This document shows, one piece after another, positions 44,750-54,310 of a stretch of 64,000 nt of DNA; the first letter of the stretch is position 1, and each line of letters opens with the position of its first letter. The notes beneath the pieces were generated by a model, which had not been told where the DNA came from, did not search any database, and worked only from the letters and a program-made list of their open reading frames with translations. The DNA is taken from contig JBPOJA010000011.1 in the NCBI GenBank assembly GCA_052034085.1, positions 62,001-126,000 on the forward strand. The letters are read 5' to 3'. Source of the DNA: UBA1426 sp052034085 (GTDB lineage: Bacteria; Bacillota; Clostridia; Peptostreptococcales; Anaerovoracaceae). The translations under genes were made by a program, and so were the position numbers.

Positions 44750-45171
44750 AAAAGAAATCAATCCGAAGCCTCACAAGAGAAATAGCTATGCAGCATCTTT
44801 ATGCTCTGGAAATGCAAAACAAGCTGAAAGATGAAATGAATGATCCGGACACTGAAATGCTGTTTTCACTGAGGGAGGAAAACCCCTGTGACCTGGATGA
44901 AGCATATTTATCTGAAGTGATAAGTCTTGTGACCGGTCACATAAACGAAATTGATGACCTGATAAGCAGGCTGGCCAAAAATTGGAAAATCACCAGGATC
45001 TCCAAAGTGGATTTAAGCATTCTGAGATTATCCATCGGGGAAATAAGGTACTTGGATGACATTCCGCTTTCCGCTTCCATCAATGAAGCTGTGGAATTGG
45101 CTAAAAAATACGGCAGTGAAGATTCAGGCAAGTTTATCAACGGGATTTTAGGAAAGATAGTTAAAGAATGA
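44746..45171 (+). CDS. nusB: Transcription antitermination factor NusB
   Basis: A 141-aa all-helical protein for rRNA antitermination. SLTREIAMQHLYALEMQ at the N-terminus and ILRLSIGEIRYLDDIPLSAS with INEAVELAKKYG near the C-terminus are diagnostic. It overlaps yqhY by four bases and is followed by xseA after 4 bases, a conserved order in Firmicutes. Confidence 0.96.
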   Translation: MKKKSIRSLTREIAMQHLYALEMQNKLKDEMNDPDTEMLFSLREENPCDLDEAYLSEVISLVTGHINEIDDLISRLAKNWKITRISKVDLSILRLSIGEIRYLDDIPLSASINEAVELAKKYGSEDSGKFINGILGKIVKE

Positions 45172-45175
45172 CAAG

Positions 45176-46336
45176 ATGGCAATAAAACCTATAACAGTAA
45201 GCCAGTTTAATAATTATGTAAAGAGAATTTTAGAAACAGACCCCCTGCTGGGCAATGTCACTGTAATTGGCGAAGTTTCGAATTTAAAATATCATGGCTC
45301 AGGCCATGTGTTCTTTACTTTGAAAGATGAAAACAGCAGCCTTTCTTGCTTTCTTTCAAAAGATGCACTAGCCAATATCCGATATGAAATCAAGGACGGA
45401 ATGCAGCTCAAAGCTGCGGGATATGTTTCGGTTTATGTGAAAAATGGCAGCTACTCACTTAATGTGCTTGATATAGAACCAGAAGGTGTGGGCAGTTTAA
45501 TTCTTGCCTTTGAGGCTCTGAAAGAAAAGCTTCAAAAAGAAGGTCTTTTTGAAGAGAAGCATAAGAAGGAATTGCCTGATTCGCCAAAGCAGATTGCTGT
45601 CATAACTTCGGCTACAGGTGCGGCTGTTCGGGATATCATTAAAATCATTAGGCAAAAGAATAAGCTGGTTGAGATAATAGTTGTCCCCAGCCTGGTGCAG
45701 GGCCCTTCTGCCTCATCGGATTTGTCAGCGGCATTGTATGCGGTAAATAACTTTCTTCCCGAAACTGATATCATTATACTGGGGAGGGGAGGAGGCTCTC
45801 TGGAAGAACTGTGGCCATTCAACGAAGAAATCCTGGCAAGGGCAATTTTTGCCTCAAAGATTCCTGTGATTTCAGCGGTTGGGCATGAAACAGACCTCAG
45901 TCTTTCGGATCTGGTAGCAGACAAAAGGGCGGCAACGCCGTCGGAAGCAGCGGATATGGCCGTACCTGATCTCTACAGGCTCATTGATGAAAAACGCAGA
46001 CAGCTGGAGCTCTTTCAAAACAGACTGATAAATATGCAGGAATTTAACCGACTGAAGCTTTCTAAAATTATCAATGAACTTTATTTTGCCCTCGTCGACA
46101 AAAGCAACAGACTGAAATCCAGGGTGGAACTTCTGGAAAGGGAGCTGACAAATTTGAACCCCATCAACATTCTGGAAAAGGGCTATGCAGCTCTGACAGA
46201 TCAGAAAGGCAGGCTGATAAAAGATGTCAGACAGCTTAAGGCGGGCGATTTATTGACCCTAATCCATAGGAGTGGTAAAATTATAGCTTCAGTGGAGAAA
46301 GTCATGGAGGGGAACTATGGCACAGAAAAAGCTTGA
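45176..46336 (+). CDS. xseA: Exodeoxyribonuclease VII large subunit
   Basis: A 386-aa protein with an N-terminal OB-fold (GNVTVIGEVSNLKYHGSGHV) and the catalytic core (AVITSATGAAVRDII, LGRGGGSLEELWPFN, SAVGHETD). It is somewhat shorter than most XseA proteins (about 400-450 aa), mainly in the C-terminal coiled-coil region. It overlaps xseB by 20 bases, consistent with a fixed subunit ratio. Confidence 0.96.
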   Translation: MAIKPITVSQFNNYVKRILETDPLLGNVTVIGEVSNLKYHGSGHVFFTLKDENSSLSCFLSKDALANIRYEIKDGMQLKAAGYVSVYVKNGSYSLNVLDIEPEGVGSLILAFEALKEKLQKEGLFEEKHKKELPDSPKQIAVITSATGAAVRDIIKIIRQKNKLVEIIVVPSLVQGPSASSDLSAALYAVNNFLPETDIIILGRGGGSLEELWPFNEEILARAIFASKIPVISAVGHETDLSLSDLVADKRAATPSEAADMAVPDLYRLIDEKRRQLELFQNRLINMQEFNRLKLSKIINELYFALVDKSNRLKSRVELLERELTNLNPINILEKGYAALTDQKGRLIKDVRQLKAGDLLTLIHRSGKIIASVEKVMEGNYGTEKA

Positions 46337-46535
46337 TTTTGAAGAATCTCTGAAAAAACTGGAAGAAGCTGTGGAAGCACTTAAATCCGAAGATATCAGC
46401 CTGGATGAAGCCCTGGCTCATTTTGAAGATGGAATGAAGCAGTATAAGGTTTGCAAAGAGCAATTGGATAAAGCTCAGGAACGAATAAAAATGTTTGATA
46501 AAATCAAGCAGGAACTCTCTGATTTTGAGGAATAG
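46317..46535 (+). CDS. xseB: Exodeoxyribonuclease VII small subunit
   Basis: A 72-aa helical subunit with the family pattern DFEESLKKLEEAVEALKSED followed by SLDEALAHFEDGMK. The ATG is within the end of xseA and has GGAGGGG about 5 bases upstream. ispA follows after 9 bases. Confidence 0.96.
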   Translation: MAQKKLDFEESLKKLEEAVEALKSEDISLDEALAHFEDGMKQYKVCKEQLDKAQERIKMFDKIKQELSDFEE

Positions 46536-46544
46536 GAGGCAAAG

Positions 46545-47441
46545 ATGCTACAAGAATACTTAAGCCGATACAAGGCCCTTGTGGAAAATCATATTACAAA
46601 CTTCCTGCCGGAAATGGACCAGCACAATGAGCCTCTGAAAGAAGCTATGGAATATAGCCTTACTGCCGGAGGCAAACGGATCAGACCGGTTTTGCTTTTG
46701 GCGGCAGCGGAGTTTTGCGGCTATGACATAAATCTGGCCTTACCTTATGCCATTGCCCTGGAGTATATTCACACCTATTCTCTTATCCATGACGACCTTC
46801 CTTGTATGGATGATGACGATATGAGAAGAGGGAAGCCGACAAACCACAAAGTATTCGGTGAAGATATGGCAGTACTGGCAGGTGATGGTCTTTTGACCAG
46901 CGCTTCGGAAATAATGATGCGAGACATGCTGCTTTATATGGATGATCCGGATAAGCTTAAATCCAGACTAAAAGCTGCTTACGAAATCATTAAAGGAGCC
47001 GGTATCAGGGGCATGGTTGCCGGTCAGGTTGCTGATATAGATTCCCAGGGCCGGAGATGTTCCAAGGAATATATAGAATACATACATTTTAACAAGACAG
47101 CAGCGCTCATTGTGGCAGCTTTACGTGCGGGAGTTTTCCTGGGACGTGGTGACGGAGGTAAACTGGAAGCGCTTACCGCATATGGAGAGGCCATTGGTTT
47201 GGGCTTTCAAATATCCGATGATTTGCTGGATATTTACGGGGATCCTACAAAAACCGGTAAGTGTTCAGGCAGGGATGAAGCAAAATCAAAATGCACTTTC
47301 CCCCTGCTGTTTGGTGTGGAAGAATCAGAGCAAAGACTTGCTGATCTAACGGAGAGAGCTTTGGAAGCTGTAAGCCCATATTATGACGAAGCGGAATTCT
47401 TTACGGAATTTGCCTTGAGCCTGAAAGAAAGAAAAGGATAA
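46545..47441 (+). CDS. ispA: Polyprenyl synthetase (geranyl/farnesyl diphosphate synthase)
   Basis: A 298-aa trans-prenyltransferase that condenses isopentenyl and dimethylallyl diphosphates. The first aspartate-rich motif is HDDLPCMDDDDMRRG (near 82-96), and the second is QISDDLLDIYGD. The GGKRIRP diphosphate site is present. It stands directly upstream of dxs, giving an isoprenoid unit embedded in the nusB-xse-tlyA cluster. Confidence 0.95.
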   Translation: MLQEYLSRYKALVENHITNFLPEMDQHNEPLKEAMEYSLTAGGKRIRPVLLLAAAEFCGYDINLALPYAIALEYIHTYSLIHDDLPCMDDDDMRRGKPTNHKVFGEDMAVLAGDGLLTSASEIMMRDMLLYMDDPDKLKSRLKAAYEIIKGAGIRGMVAGQVADIDSQGRRCSKEYIEYIHFNKTAALIVAALRAGVFLGRGDGGKLEALTAYGEAIGLGFQISDDLLDIYGDPTKTGKCSGRDEAKSKCTFPLLFGVEESEQRLADLTERALEAVSPYYDEAEFFTEFALSLKERKG

Positions 47442-47450
47442 CACCTGTTT

Positions 47451-49325
47451 ATGAAAGGTTTGTGTGAATACAATTTCCCCGAAGATCTGAAGGGAATGAG
47501 CAAAAGAGAACTGGAACTTCTCTCTTATCAGATCAGAGAATACTTAATAGAAAAAGTGGCAAAAAGCGGAGGCCATCTGGCCTCCAATTTGGGTGTGGTC
47601 GAATTAACAATTGCCTTGCATAAAGTATTTGACAGCCCCAAAGACAAAATAATCTGGGATGTGGGACATCAGGCCTACATCCATAAAATCCTGACTGGAA
47701 GGGCTGAAGGCTTTGACTGTTTAAGAGGGCTTGACGGCTTGTCAGGCTTTCCCAAGCGGCGGGAAAGCGCCCATGATATGTACGATGCCGGCCATGCAAG
47801 CACTTCTTTATCAATTGCTGCGGGTTATGCCAGGGCCAGAGATTTATCGGGAGGAAGGGAAGAGGTAATTGCTGTTATCGGAGACGGTTCCATGACAGGC
47901 GGCATAGCCTTTGAAGCTTTAAATAATATAGGCAGCAGCAACAGCAAGCTGATTGTGGTGCTCAATGACAATGAAATGTCCATTGACAAAAGCAGGGGGG
48001 GCCTGACAAGACATTTCAAAAACCTGAGAACATCAAAAGCGTATCTTGAATTCAAAAGGCGAGTAAGGGAGGGGTTAAAAGACAGGTCACAGACTAGAAA
48101 CCTGATTTATCACAAGCTCAGCCGCATCAGAGATTCCATAAGATACGCCCTGATCGCAAGTTCCATCTTCGAGGATTTCGGTTTTAAATATTTAGGCCCG
48201 CTTGACGGCCATAATATCGAAAAATTGACTGAGACCCTGGAACTTTGCAAATCCCTGCAAGGACCTGTTCTTTTGCATGTGGTTACCAGGAAAGGCAAAG
48301 GATATAAAAATGCCGAAAATGACCCGGGTAAGTTCCACGGAATTGGAGCATTTGACAAGGAAACAGGACTAGTATGTGCAGCAGAAGGCGGAGAGAGCTA
48401 TTCGAAAATTGCAGGCGGAAAATTGCTTGAGCTGGCTCTGGCAAACGACAGAATTTGCGCCATAACGGCGGCCATGACCGAGGCAACAGGATTACTGCCT
48501 TTTAAAGAAACTCTTCCGGACAGATTTTTTGATGTGGGCATAGCGGAACAGCACGCCGTATCCTTTGCGGCAGGCCTGGCTCTTGCAGGCTACAGGCCCT
48601 TTGTAGCAATATACTCAACTTTCCTGCAAAGAGCATACGACCAGCTGATTATGGACATCTGCCTTCAGAAACTTCCTGTGATTTTTCTGGTTGACAGAGC
48701 GGGCAATGTGGGCAATGACGGTGAGACCCATCATGGAATGTTTGATTTGTCTTATTTTTCCCATATGCCGGGAATGACGGTAATGGCTCCAAAAGACGGA
48801 GAAGAACTATTGGCAATGATGGATTACGCTCTGACAATAGGGGGCCCGGTTGCCATAAGATATTCAAGATCCTGTTCAGTTCCTGTTGTTAACGAAAGAG
48901 GATGCTTCCCGATAGACGGAAAGGTTGAAATTATGCGGGAAGGAAAGGATCTCACCATGCTGGCAATAGGCAGGATGGTTGAAAAAGCTCTCCTTGCCGG
49001 CGACATTCTGGTTAATAAAGGAATTGAACCAGAAATAATCAATGCAAGGTTTTTAAAACCTCTTGATATTGATTATCTTGTGGCATCGGTTACCAAAACA
49101 GGTAAGCTGGTAACTTTAGAAGATAATATAGTGGTCGGGGGTCTGGCTTCTTCGGCTTTAACTCTGCTGTCCGGCAGGGGAATTTCTGATTTCAGACATC
49201 TTGCTGTGGCCTGGCCCGATAAGTTTATCGAACAGGGAAATACTGAAGAATTGTTTAAACGTTACGGTATGGATGCAGATTCAATAGCTGAGAAAGTAGG
49301 GGATTTCCTTGAAGGAAAGGCTTGA
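47451..49325 (+). CDS. dxs: 1-deoxy-D-xylulose-5-phosphate synthase
   Basis: A 624-aa thiamine-diphosphate enzyme, the first step of the MEP isoprenoid pathway. The cofactor motif is GDGSMTGGIAFEALNN, the conserved catalytic glutamate lies in VGIAEQHAVSFAAG, and the transketolase-type C-terminal domain follows. Length and motifs are normal. It overlaps tlyA by 17 bases. Confidence 0.97.
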   Translation: MKGLCEYNFPEDLKGMSKRELELLSYQIREYLIEKVAKSGGHLASNLGVVELTIALHKVFDSPKDKIIWDVGHQAYIHKILTGRAEGFDCLRGLDGLSGFPKRRESAHDMYDAGHASTSLSIAAGYARARDLSGGREEVIAVIGDGSMTGGIAFEALNNIGSSNSKLIVVLNDNEMSIDKSRGGLTRHFKNLRTSKAYLEFKRRVREGLKDRSQTRNLIYHKLSRIRDSIRYALIASSIFEDFGFKYLGPLDGHNIEKLTETLELCKSLQGPVLLHVVTRKGKGYKNAENDPGKFHGIGAFDKETGLVCAAEGGESYSKIAGGKLLELALANDRICAITAAMTEATGLLPFKETLPDRFFDVGIAEQHAVSFAAGLALAGYRPFVAIYSTFLQRAYDQLIMDICLQKLPVIFLVDRAGNVGNDGETHHGMFDLSYFSHMPGMTVMAPKDGEELLAMMDYALTIGGPVAIRYSRSCSVPVVNERGCFPIDGKVEIMREGKDLTMLAIGRMVEKALLAGDILVNKGIEPEIINARFLKPLDIDYLVASVTKTGKLVTLEDNIVVGGLASSALTLLSGRGISDFRHLAVAWPDKFIEQGNTEELFKRYGMDADSIAEKVGDFLEGKA

Positions 49326-50061
49326 TGCTGTTTTAGTCAATCGGGGCTTTTACGAATCAGGGGAAAAAGCCAGGGCTAACATAATGGCAGGAAATGTGCT
49401 GGTGAATGGGGAAGTATGTACCAAAGCCGGCACAAAATTTAAAGAGGACATAGATATTGAAATAAAAGAAGAGACTTGCCCTTATGTAAGCAGGGGTGGC
49501 CTGAAACTGGAAAAAGCACTCAATGAATTTTCCCTGGATGTATCAGGGCTTATTGCTTTGGACATAGGGGCTTCAACCGGTGGTTTCACCCATTGTCTTC
49601 TGTCAAAAGGCATAAAAAAAGTCTATGCGGTGGATGTGGGCTATGGACAGCTGCACTATAAACTCCGCCAGGACCCGAGAATAGTCAATCTGGAAAGAAT
49701 GAATGCGAGATTTTTGACAGAGCAGGAAATAGCCGAAAAAGTTAATCTTATTACCATAGATGTATCCTTTATTTCACTGAAACTGGTGTTTCCCGCTGCG
49801 GCCAGATTTTTAAAAGAGGGTGGCCGCCTGATATGCCTGGTTAAACCCCAGTTTGAAGCAGGCAGGGAAAAGGTTGGGAAAGGCGGTATTGTACGGGATG
49901 AAATGGTGCGGAGAGAAGTAATCGAGAATGTAAAATCCTATGGGCTTGAAAACGGCCTGATACCTTTGAATGTAACTGAATCTCCCATTAGGGGAGCCAA
50001 AGGAAATGTAGAATATTTAATGCTTTTGGAAAAGGCGGAAATACCGCCGGCAGGTGAATAG
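49309..50061 (+). CDS. tlyA: TlyA-family rRNA 2'-O-methyltransferase
   Basis: A 250-aa protein with an N-terminal S4 RNA-binding domain (ERLDAVLVNRGFYESGEKA) and an FtsJ-like methyltransferase domain (LDIGASTGGFTHCLLSKGIK). It starts at TTG 49309 inside dxs. In most Firmicutes nadK, argR and recN follow tlyA; here mutS begins at the next base. Confidence 0.94.
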   Translation: MKERLDAVLVNRGFYESGEKARANIMAGNVLVNGEVCTKAGTKFKEDIDIEIKEETCPYVSRGGLKLEKALNEFSLDVSGLIALDIGASTGGFTHCLLSKGIKKVYAVDVGYGQLHYKLRQDPRIVNLERMNARFLTEQEIAEKVNLITIDVSFISLKLVFPAAARFLKEGGRLICLVKPQFEAGREKVGKGGIVRDEMVRREVIENVKSYGLENGLIPLNVTESPIRGAKGNVEYLMLLEKAEIPPAGE

Positions 50062-52572
50062 ATGGCACTCACTCCAATGATGCAGCAATATATGGATATC
50101 AAAAAGAATTATCCCGACGAGATACTTTTCTTTCGGCTGGGAGATTTTTACGAAATGTTTTTTGATGATGCGATAGTAGCTTCCAAAGCGATGGAGGTCA
50201 CCCTCACAGGCAAAAGCTGCGGCCTTGAGGAAAGAGCTCCCATGTGCGGCGTACCTCATCATTCAGCGGACCTATACATTGCCAGGCTTATAGAGAAAGG
50301 CTTTAAAGTGGCCATTTGCGAGCAGATGGAGGATCCCGCCACAGCCAAAGGCATTGTGAAAAGGGAAGTTGTAAGAGTTATTACACCGGGAACTGCCGTC
50401 AGCAGCAGTATATTAGACGAAAAATCCAATAATTATATAGCTGCAATATATATTGAAAATGGCAGAGCTGCTCTGGCATACGGTGATTTATCCACGGGTG
50501 AAGTGAAAGTGGGGGACTTCCCTAAAGAAGATATCTATAACAGCATTGTAAATGAAATAATGAAAATTTCCCCTAAAGAGCTCCTGATATTTTCTGATAA
50601 GGAACAGGAAACTCAGAACTTTTCTTTTGAGCTGGAAACCATCTACAAAGGTTACATTAACCTGTTGCCAACTTCATTTATTAACAGGTCAAGAGCCAGA
50701 GACCTGGTATTGCGTCAGTTTAAAGTAAAAACAACGGATGGGCTCGGCCTTTTGGATGCTGACTGTTCGATTATGGCCCTGGGTGCTTTGTTTGCCTATC
50801 TCCTTGAAATGCAAAAACAAAGCCTTTTACATGTTAATAATCTGCAAATACTGGATTTTAACGGATTCATGTCTCTTGACAAGTCCACAATAAGGAATCT
50901 GGAAATAACGGAAACTATCTATGACAGACAGCTAAAAGGCTCCTTGCTGGGAGTCCTCGATAGAACAGTCACGGCCATGGGCGGCAGGATGATTAAACAA
51001 TGGCTGAGAGAACCCTTGAAAACTCTTGAAGCCATCAATAACAGACAGGATGCAGTGGAGGTTCTGTACAAGGATGTTTTAAAAAGAAATGCCCTGCGCA
51101 CACATTTAAAGCAGGTTTATGATCTGGAAAGGCTCATGGGAAGAATAGCCCTGGGCAATGCCAATGGTAGGGACCTGATAGCCCTGAAAAATTCAATTTA
51201 CGGCATTCCGGACATTAAGGAGGCCCTTAAAGACCTTGTCCTGGAAAACCATGCTTCCGGCCAGCTTGCAGAGCTGGAAACCTCGGTGGACTCCATGCCT
51301 GAATTGTATGACATTATAGACAGAGCCATAGAAGACGATGCCCCCGTTACAATCAGGGAAGGGGGGCTTATTAAGAATGGTTACTCCCGTGAACTTGATG
51401 ATTTGAGGCACTCCATAAAAGACGGCAAAGCCTGGATAGCCGGTCTTGAGGAACTTGAGAGAAGCAGAACAGGCATAAAAAACTTAAAAGTTGGCTTTAA
51501 TAAAGTTTTCGGATACTATCTGGAAGTAACAAAATCATATTATGACCTTGTGCCTGATGACTATATAAGGAAACAAACTCTTGTTGGCAGTGAGCGGTTT
51601 ATTACTCCTAAGCTAAAAGAAGTGGAAGGCCTGGTATTAAACGGAGAAGCTAAAATTAATCAGCTTGAATATGAGCTTTTTCAGGAATTAAGGAATGAGC
51701 TGGTTAATTTTACTCAAACCATTCAAAAAACAGCCAAGGCAATAGGTACTTTGGATGTGCTCCTGGCTTTTTCAGAAGTGGCATCAAATAACGGCTATGT
51801 TAAGCCGGAAATAAATGAGGGAAGTCAGATTCGCATAGTCAAAGGGCGTCATCCGGTTATGGAGCATATGACCGAAGATGGTATATTTGTCAGCAATGAT
51901 CTTTTTATGGACCGGGAAGACCAGAGTTTTCTTTTAATTACGGGTCCCAATATGTCCGGTAAATCAACTTATATGAGGCAGACTGCCCTTATTGTCCTTA
52001 TGGCTCAGGCAGGATCATTTGTTCCGGCTGAGAAAGCCGAAATTGGATTGGTAGACAGGATTTACACAAGAATCGGCGCTTCAGATAATTTAAGTCAGGG
52101 AATGAGCACTTTCCTTGTGGAAATGAGCGAACTGGCTTTCATACTTAACACTGCCACTGAAAGAAGCCTTATCTTACTGGATGAAATAGGGCGGGGAACC
52201 AGCACCTATGACGGGCTTTCAATAGCCTGGTCTGTTGTTGAGCACCTGTGCAGCGATAAATTCCGGGCAAGGACTATGTTCGCCACCCATTATCACGAAC
52301 TTACGGTTTTGGAAAATCAGATAAAAGGTATAAAAAATCTTAATGTAGATGTAAGGGACATGGAAGATAATATTGTTTTTCTCCACAAAATAGTTGAGGG
52401 AAGCACCAGTAAAAGTTACGGCATACACGTGGCGAAATTGGCGGGAGTGCCTGAAGATGTGCTATTGCGGGCCGAAGAAAAGCTTGCAGAGCTTGAAAAA
52501 GATAAAGATTATCAACCCAGAATGGAGCAAAGCCAGCTCTCGCTGTTTGATTTCATGCCGAAGGAGGATTAA
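50062..52572 (+). CDS. mutS: DNA mismatch repair protein MutS
   Basis: An 836-aa mismatch sensor. The N-terminal mismatch-binding motif LGDFYEMFFDDA (Phe-x-Glu) is intact, the Walker A loop is GPNMSGKST (628-636), and Walker B is LLDEIGRGTSTYDG. The C-terminal SQLSLFDFMP is typical of the segment that contacts the beta clamp. It starts immediately after the tlyA stop; mutL follows after 3 bases with AAGGAGG. Confidence 0.97.
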   Translation: MALTPMMQQYMDIKKNYPDEILFFRLGDFYEMFFDDAIVASKAMEVTLTGKSCGLEERAPMCGVPHHSADLYIARLIEKGFKVAICEQMEDPATAKGIVKREVVRVITPGTAVSSSILDEKSNNYIAAIYIENGRAALAYGDLSTGEVKVGDFPKEDIYNSIVNEIMKISPKELLIFSDKEQETQNFSFELETIYKGYINLLPTSFINRSRARDLVLRQFKVKTTDGLGLLDADCSIMALGALFAYLLEMQKQSLLHVNNLQILDFNGFMSLDKSTIRNLEITETIYDRQLKGSLLGVLDRTVTAMGGRMIKQWLREPLKTLEAINNRQDAVEVLYKDVLKRNALRTHLKQVYDLERLMGRIALGNANGRDLIALKNSIYGIPDIKEALKDLVLENHASGQLAELETSVDSMPELYDIIDRAIEDDAPVTIREGGLIKNGYSRELDDLRHSIKDGKAWIAGLEELERSRTGIKNLKVGFNKVFGYYLEVTKSYYDLVPDDYIRKQTLVGSERFITPKLKEVEGLVLNGEAKINQLEYELFQELRNELVNFTQTIQKTAKAIGTLDVLLAFSEVASNNGYVKPEINEGSQIRIVKGRHPVMEHMTEDGIFVSNDLFMDREDQSFLLITGPNMSGKSTYMRQTALIVLMAQAGSFVPAEKAEIGLVDRIYTRIGASDNLSQGMSTFLVEMSELAFILNTATERSLILLDEIGRGTSTYDGLSIAWSVVEHLCSDKFRARTMFATHYHELTVLENQIKGIKNLNVDVRDMEDNIVFLHKIVEGSTSKSYGIHVAKLAGVPEDVLLRAEEKLAELEKDKDYQPRMEQSQLSLFDFMPKED

Positions 52573-52575
52573 TGT

Positions 52576-54309
52576 ATGCAGAATTACAGCAAAATAAATG
52601 TATTACCTCCTGAAATTTCCGAAAAGATCGCGGCCGGAGAGGTCGTAGACAGACCACTGTCCGTAGTTAAGGAGCTCCTTGAAAATTCCATCGACGGCGG
52701 AGCCGACAGCATTATAGTTGAAATCAGAAATGGCGGGAAAAGTTATATCAGAGTTACAGATAACGGTACAGGCATCAGCGCTGATCAGGTCGAGGCAGCA
52801 TTTTTACGTCATGGAACAAGTAAAATCGCTGATTTAAGCGATTTGTATGCCATCAGGACCCTTGGCTTCAGGGGCGAAGCTTTAACCAGCATAGGGGCCG
52901 TTTCCCGCCTGGAAATGATAACGAAAGCGGAAGGGGAGGGCGTTGGCAGCAGAATCCTCATAGAGGGCGGAAATATCATTGAAAGATCCCCTGTTGGCGC
53001 TGACAAGGGCACAACGGTAATAGTAAGGGACTTATTTTTCAATCTGCCTGCAAGGATGAAATTTTTAAAATCTGATTCCGCTGAAGCCGGTATGCTAATT
53101 GAATTTCTCTCAAAAATGGCCCTGGCATATTCTGAAATCAGTATCAGGGTTATCAATAATCAGACCCTGCTCTTTGCCACAGACGGCAGGGGTGAACTAT
53201 ATGACAATCTCCTGAAAATACACGACAATGAAATGGTAAGCAAGCTCCTGAAGGTGGATTACATCGACAATGAGTATAAATTATACGGCTATATAAGCCC
53301 GCCATACGTAAGCAGGCCGGGAAAAAGCAATCTGGTTAATTTTGTTAACGGGAGAAGCGTTAAAGACAAAGTCCTTGAAGATTCAATCAGAACCGCCTAC
53401 AGGGAAAGGATGGAAAGTGGAAGATTTCCGTATACTTTTCTATTTTTGGAAGTTCCACCACAGGCCATTGATGTGAATATCCACCCAAATAAGCTTGAAA
53501 TACGGCACAGGAATGAAAAATTGATAAAAGAAATGGCGGTAAGAGCTATAAACCTTGCCCTTGATTCAGACAAATCGTTTAATGTCTTGCCTTTTAAAAG
53601 TGAACAAAATTTCCGCTTCACCGATGAAGGAACTTCGTTTAAATCAGAGCAAGTTGACATAAAAGAATTACTGTCAACAAAGAGAGAACAGATTCTTAAC
53701 TGCGAAAAAGTAAGCGAAGCTGCAGAGTCGATTTATGAGAGTCGAGAACAATTCGTTTTTTCTGAATTGAAACCATTGGGTTCAGTATTCGCAACTTATA
53801 TCATCGCTATAAGCCCTGAAAGATTGTATTTGATAGACCAGCACGCCGCTCATGAAAGAATAATTTATGAAAAATTTCTCAAACTATACAATTCTGAGGA
53901 GAAAGCAAGCCAGATGCTCCTTTCTCCACTGCTAATAAATCTGACACCTGAGGCTGCCGGGCGATTCAGTGATTGGTCAAAGGAACTCAGTTTATTAGGT
54001 TTTATTATTGAAGATTTCGGTGGCAGAACCGTTATAGTAAAAGGAATCCCCGGTTTCATGGAAGTAGGGGAAGCCGAAAATTTTCTCAGGTATTTCAGCG
54101 ATGAAACAAATTATGAAAACCATGAAAAAACCATTGCAAAGGCATGCAAGGCCGCAATAAAAGCCAATAACCTATTAAATATAGGGGATATGAAAAATTT
54201 ACTGAATGAGCTTGATGCAGCCGAAAACCCTTATTCCTGCCCTCATGGCAGACCCACGATACTCAGTCTTTCAAAGTATGAAATAGAAAGGCTGTTCAAG
54301 AGGGCTTAA
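52576..54309 (+). CDS. mutL: DNA mismatch repair protein MutL
   Basis: A 577-aa protein. The GHKL ATPase domain has ELLENSIDGGADSI, DNGTGIS and TLGFRGEALTSIGAVS. The C-terminal domain carries the endonuclease motif DQHAAHERIIYE (from Asp421) and CPHGRP, so it should nick DNA as in organisms lacking MutH. Length is normal for clostridia. It is followed by miaA one base later. Confidence 0.97.
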   Translation: MQNYSKINVLPPEISEKIAAGEVVDRPLSVVKELLENSIDGGADSIIVEIRNGGKSYIRVTDNGTGISADQVEAAFLRHGTSKIADLSDLYAIRTLGFRGEALTSIGAVSRLEMITKAEGEGVGSRILIEGGNIIERSPVGADKGTTVIVRDLFFNLPARMKFLKSDSAEAGMLIEFLSKMALAYSEISIRVINNQTLLFATDGRGELYDNLLKIHDNEMVSKLLKVDYIDNEYKLYGYISPPYVSRPGKSNLVNFVNGRSVKDKVLEDSIRTAYRERMESGRFPYTFLFLEVPPQAIDVNIHPNKLEIRHRNEKLIKEMAVRAINLALDSDKSFNVLPFKSEQNFRFTDEGTSFKSEQVDIKELLSTKREQILNCEKVSEAAESIYESREQFVFSELKPLGSVFATYIIAISPERLYLIDQHAAHERIIYEKFLKLYNSEEKASQMLLSPLLINLTPEAAGRFSDWSKELSLLGFIIEDFGGRTVIVKGIPGFMEVGEAENFLRYFSDETNYENHEKTIAKACKAAIKANNLLNIGDMKNLLNELDAAENPYSCPHGRPTILSLSKYEIERLFKRA

Positions 54310-54310
54310 T

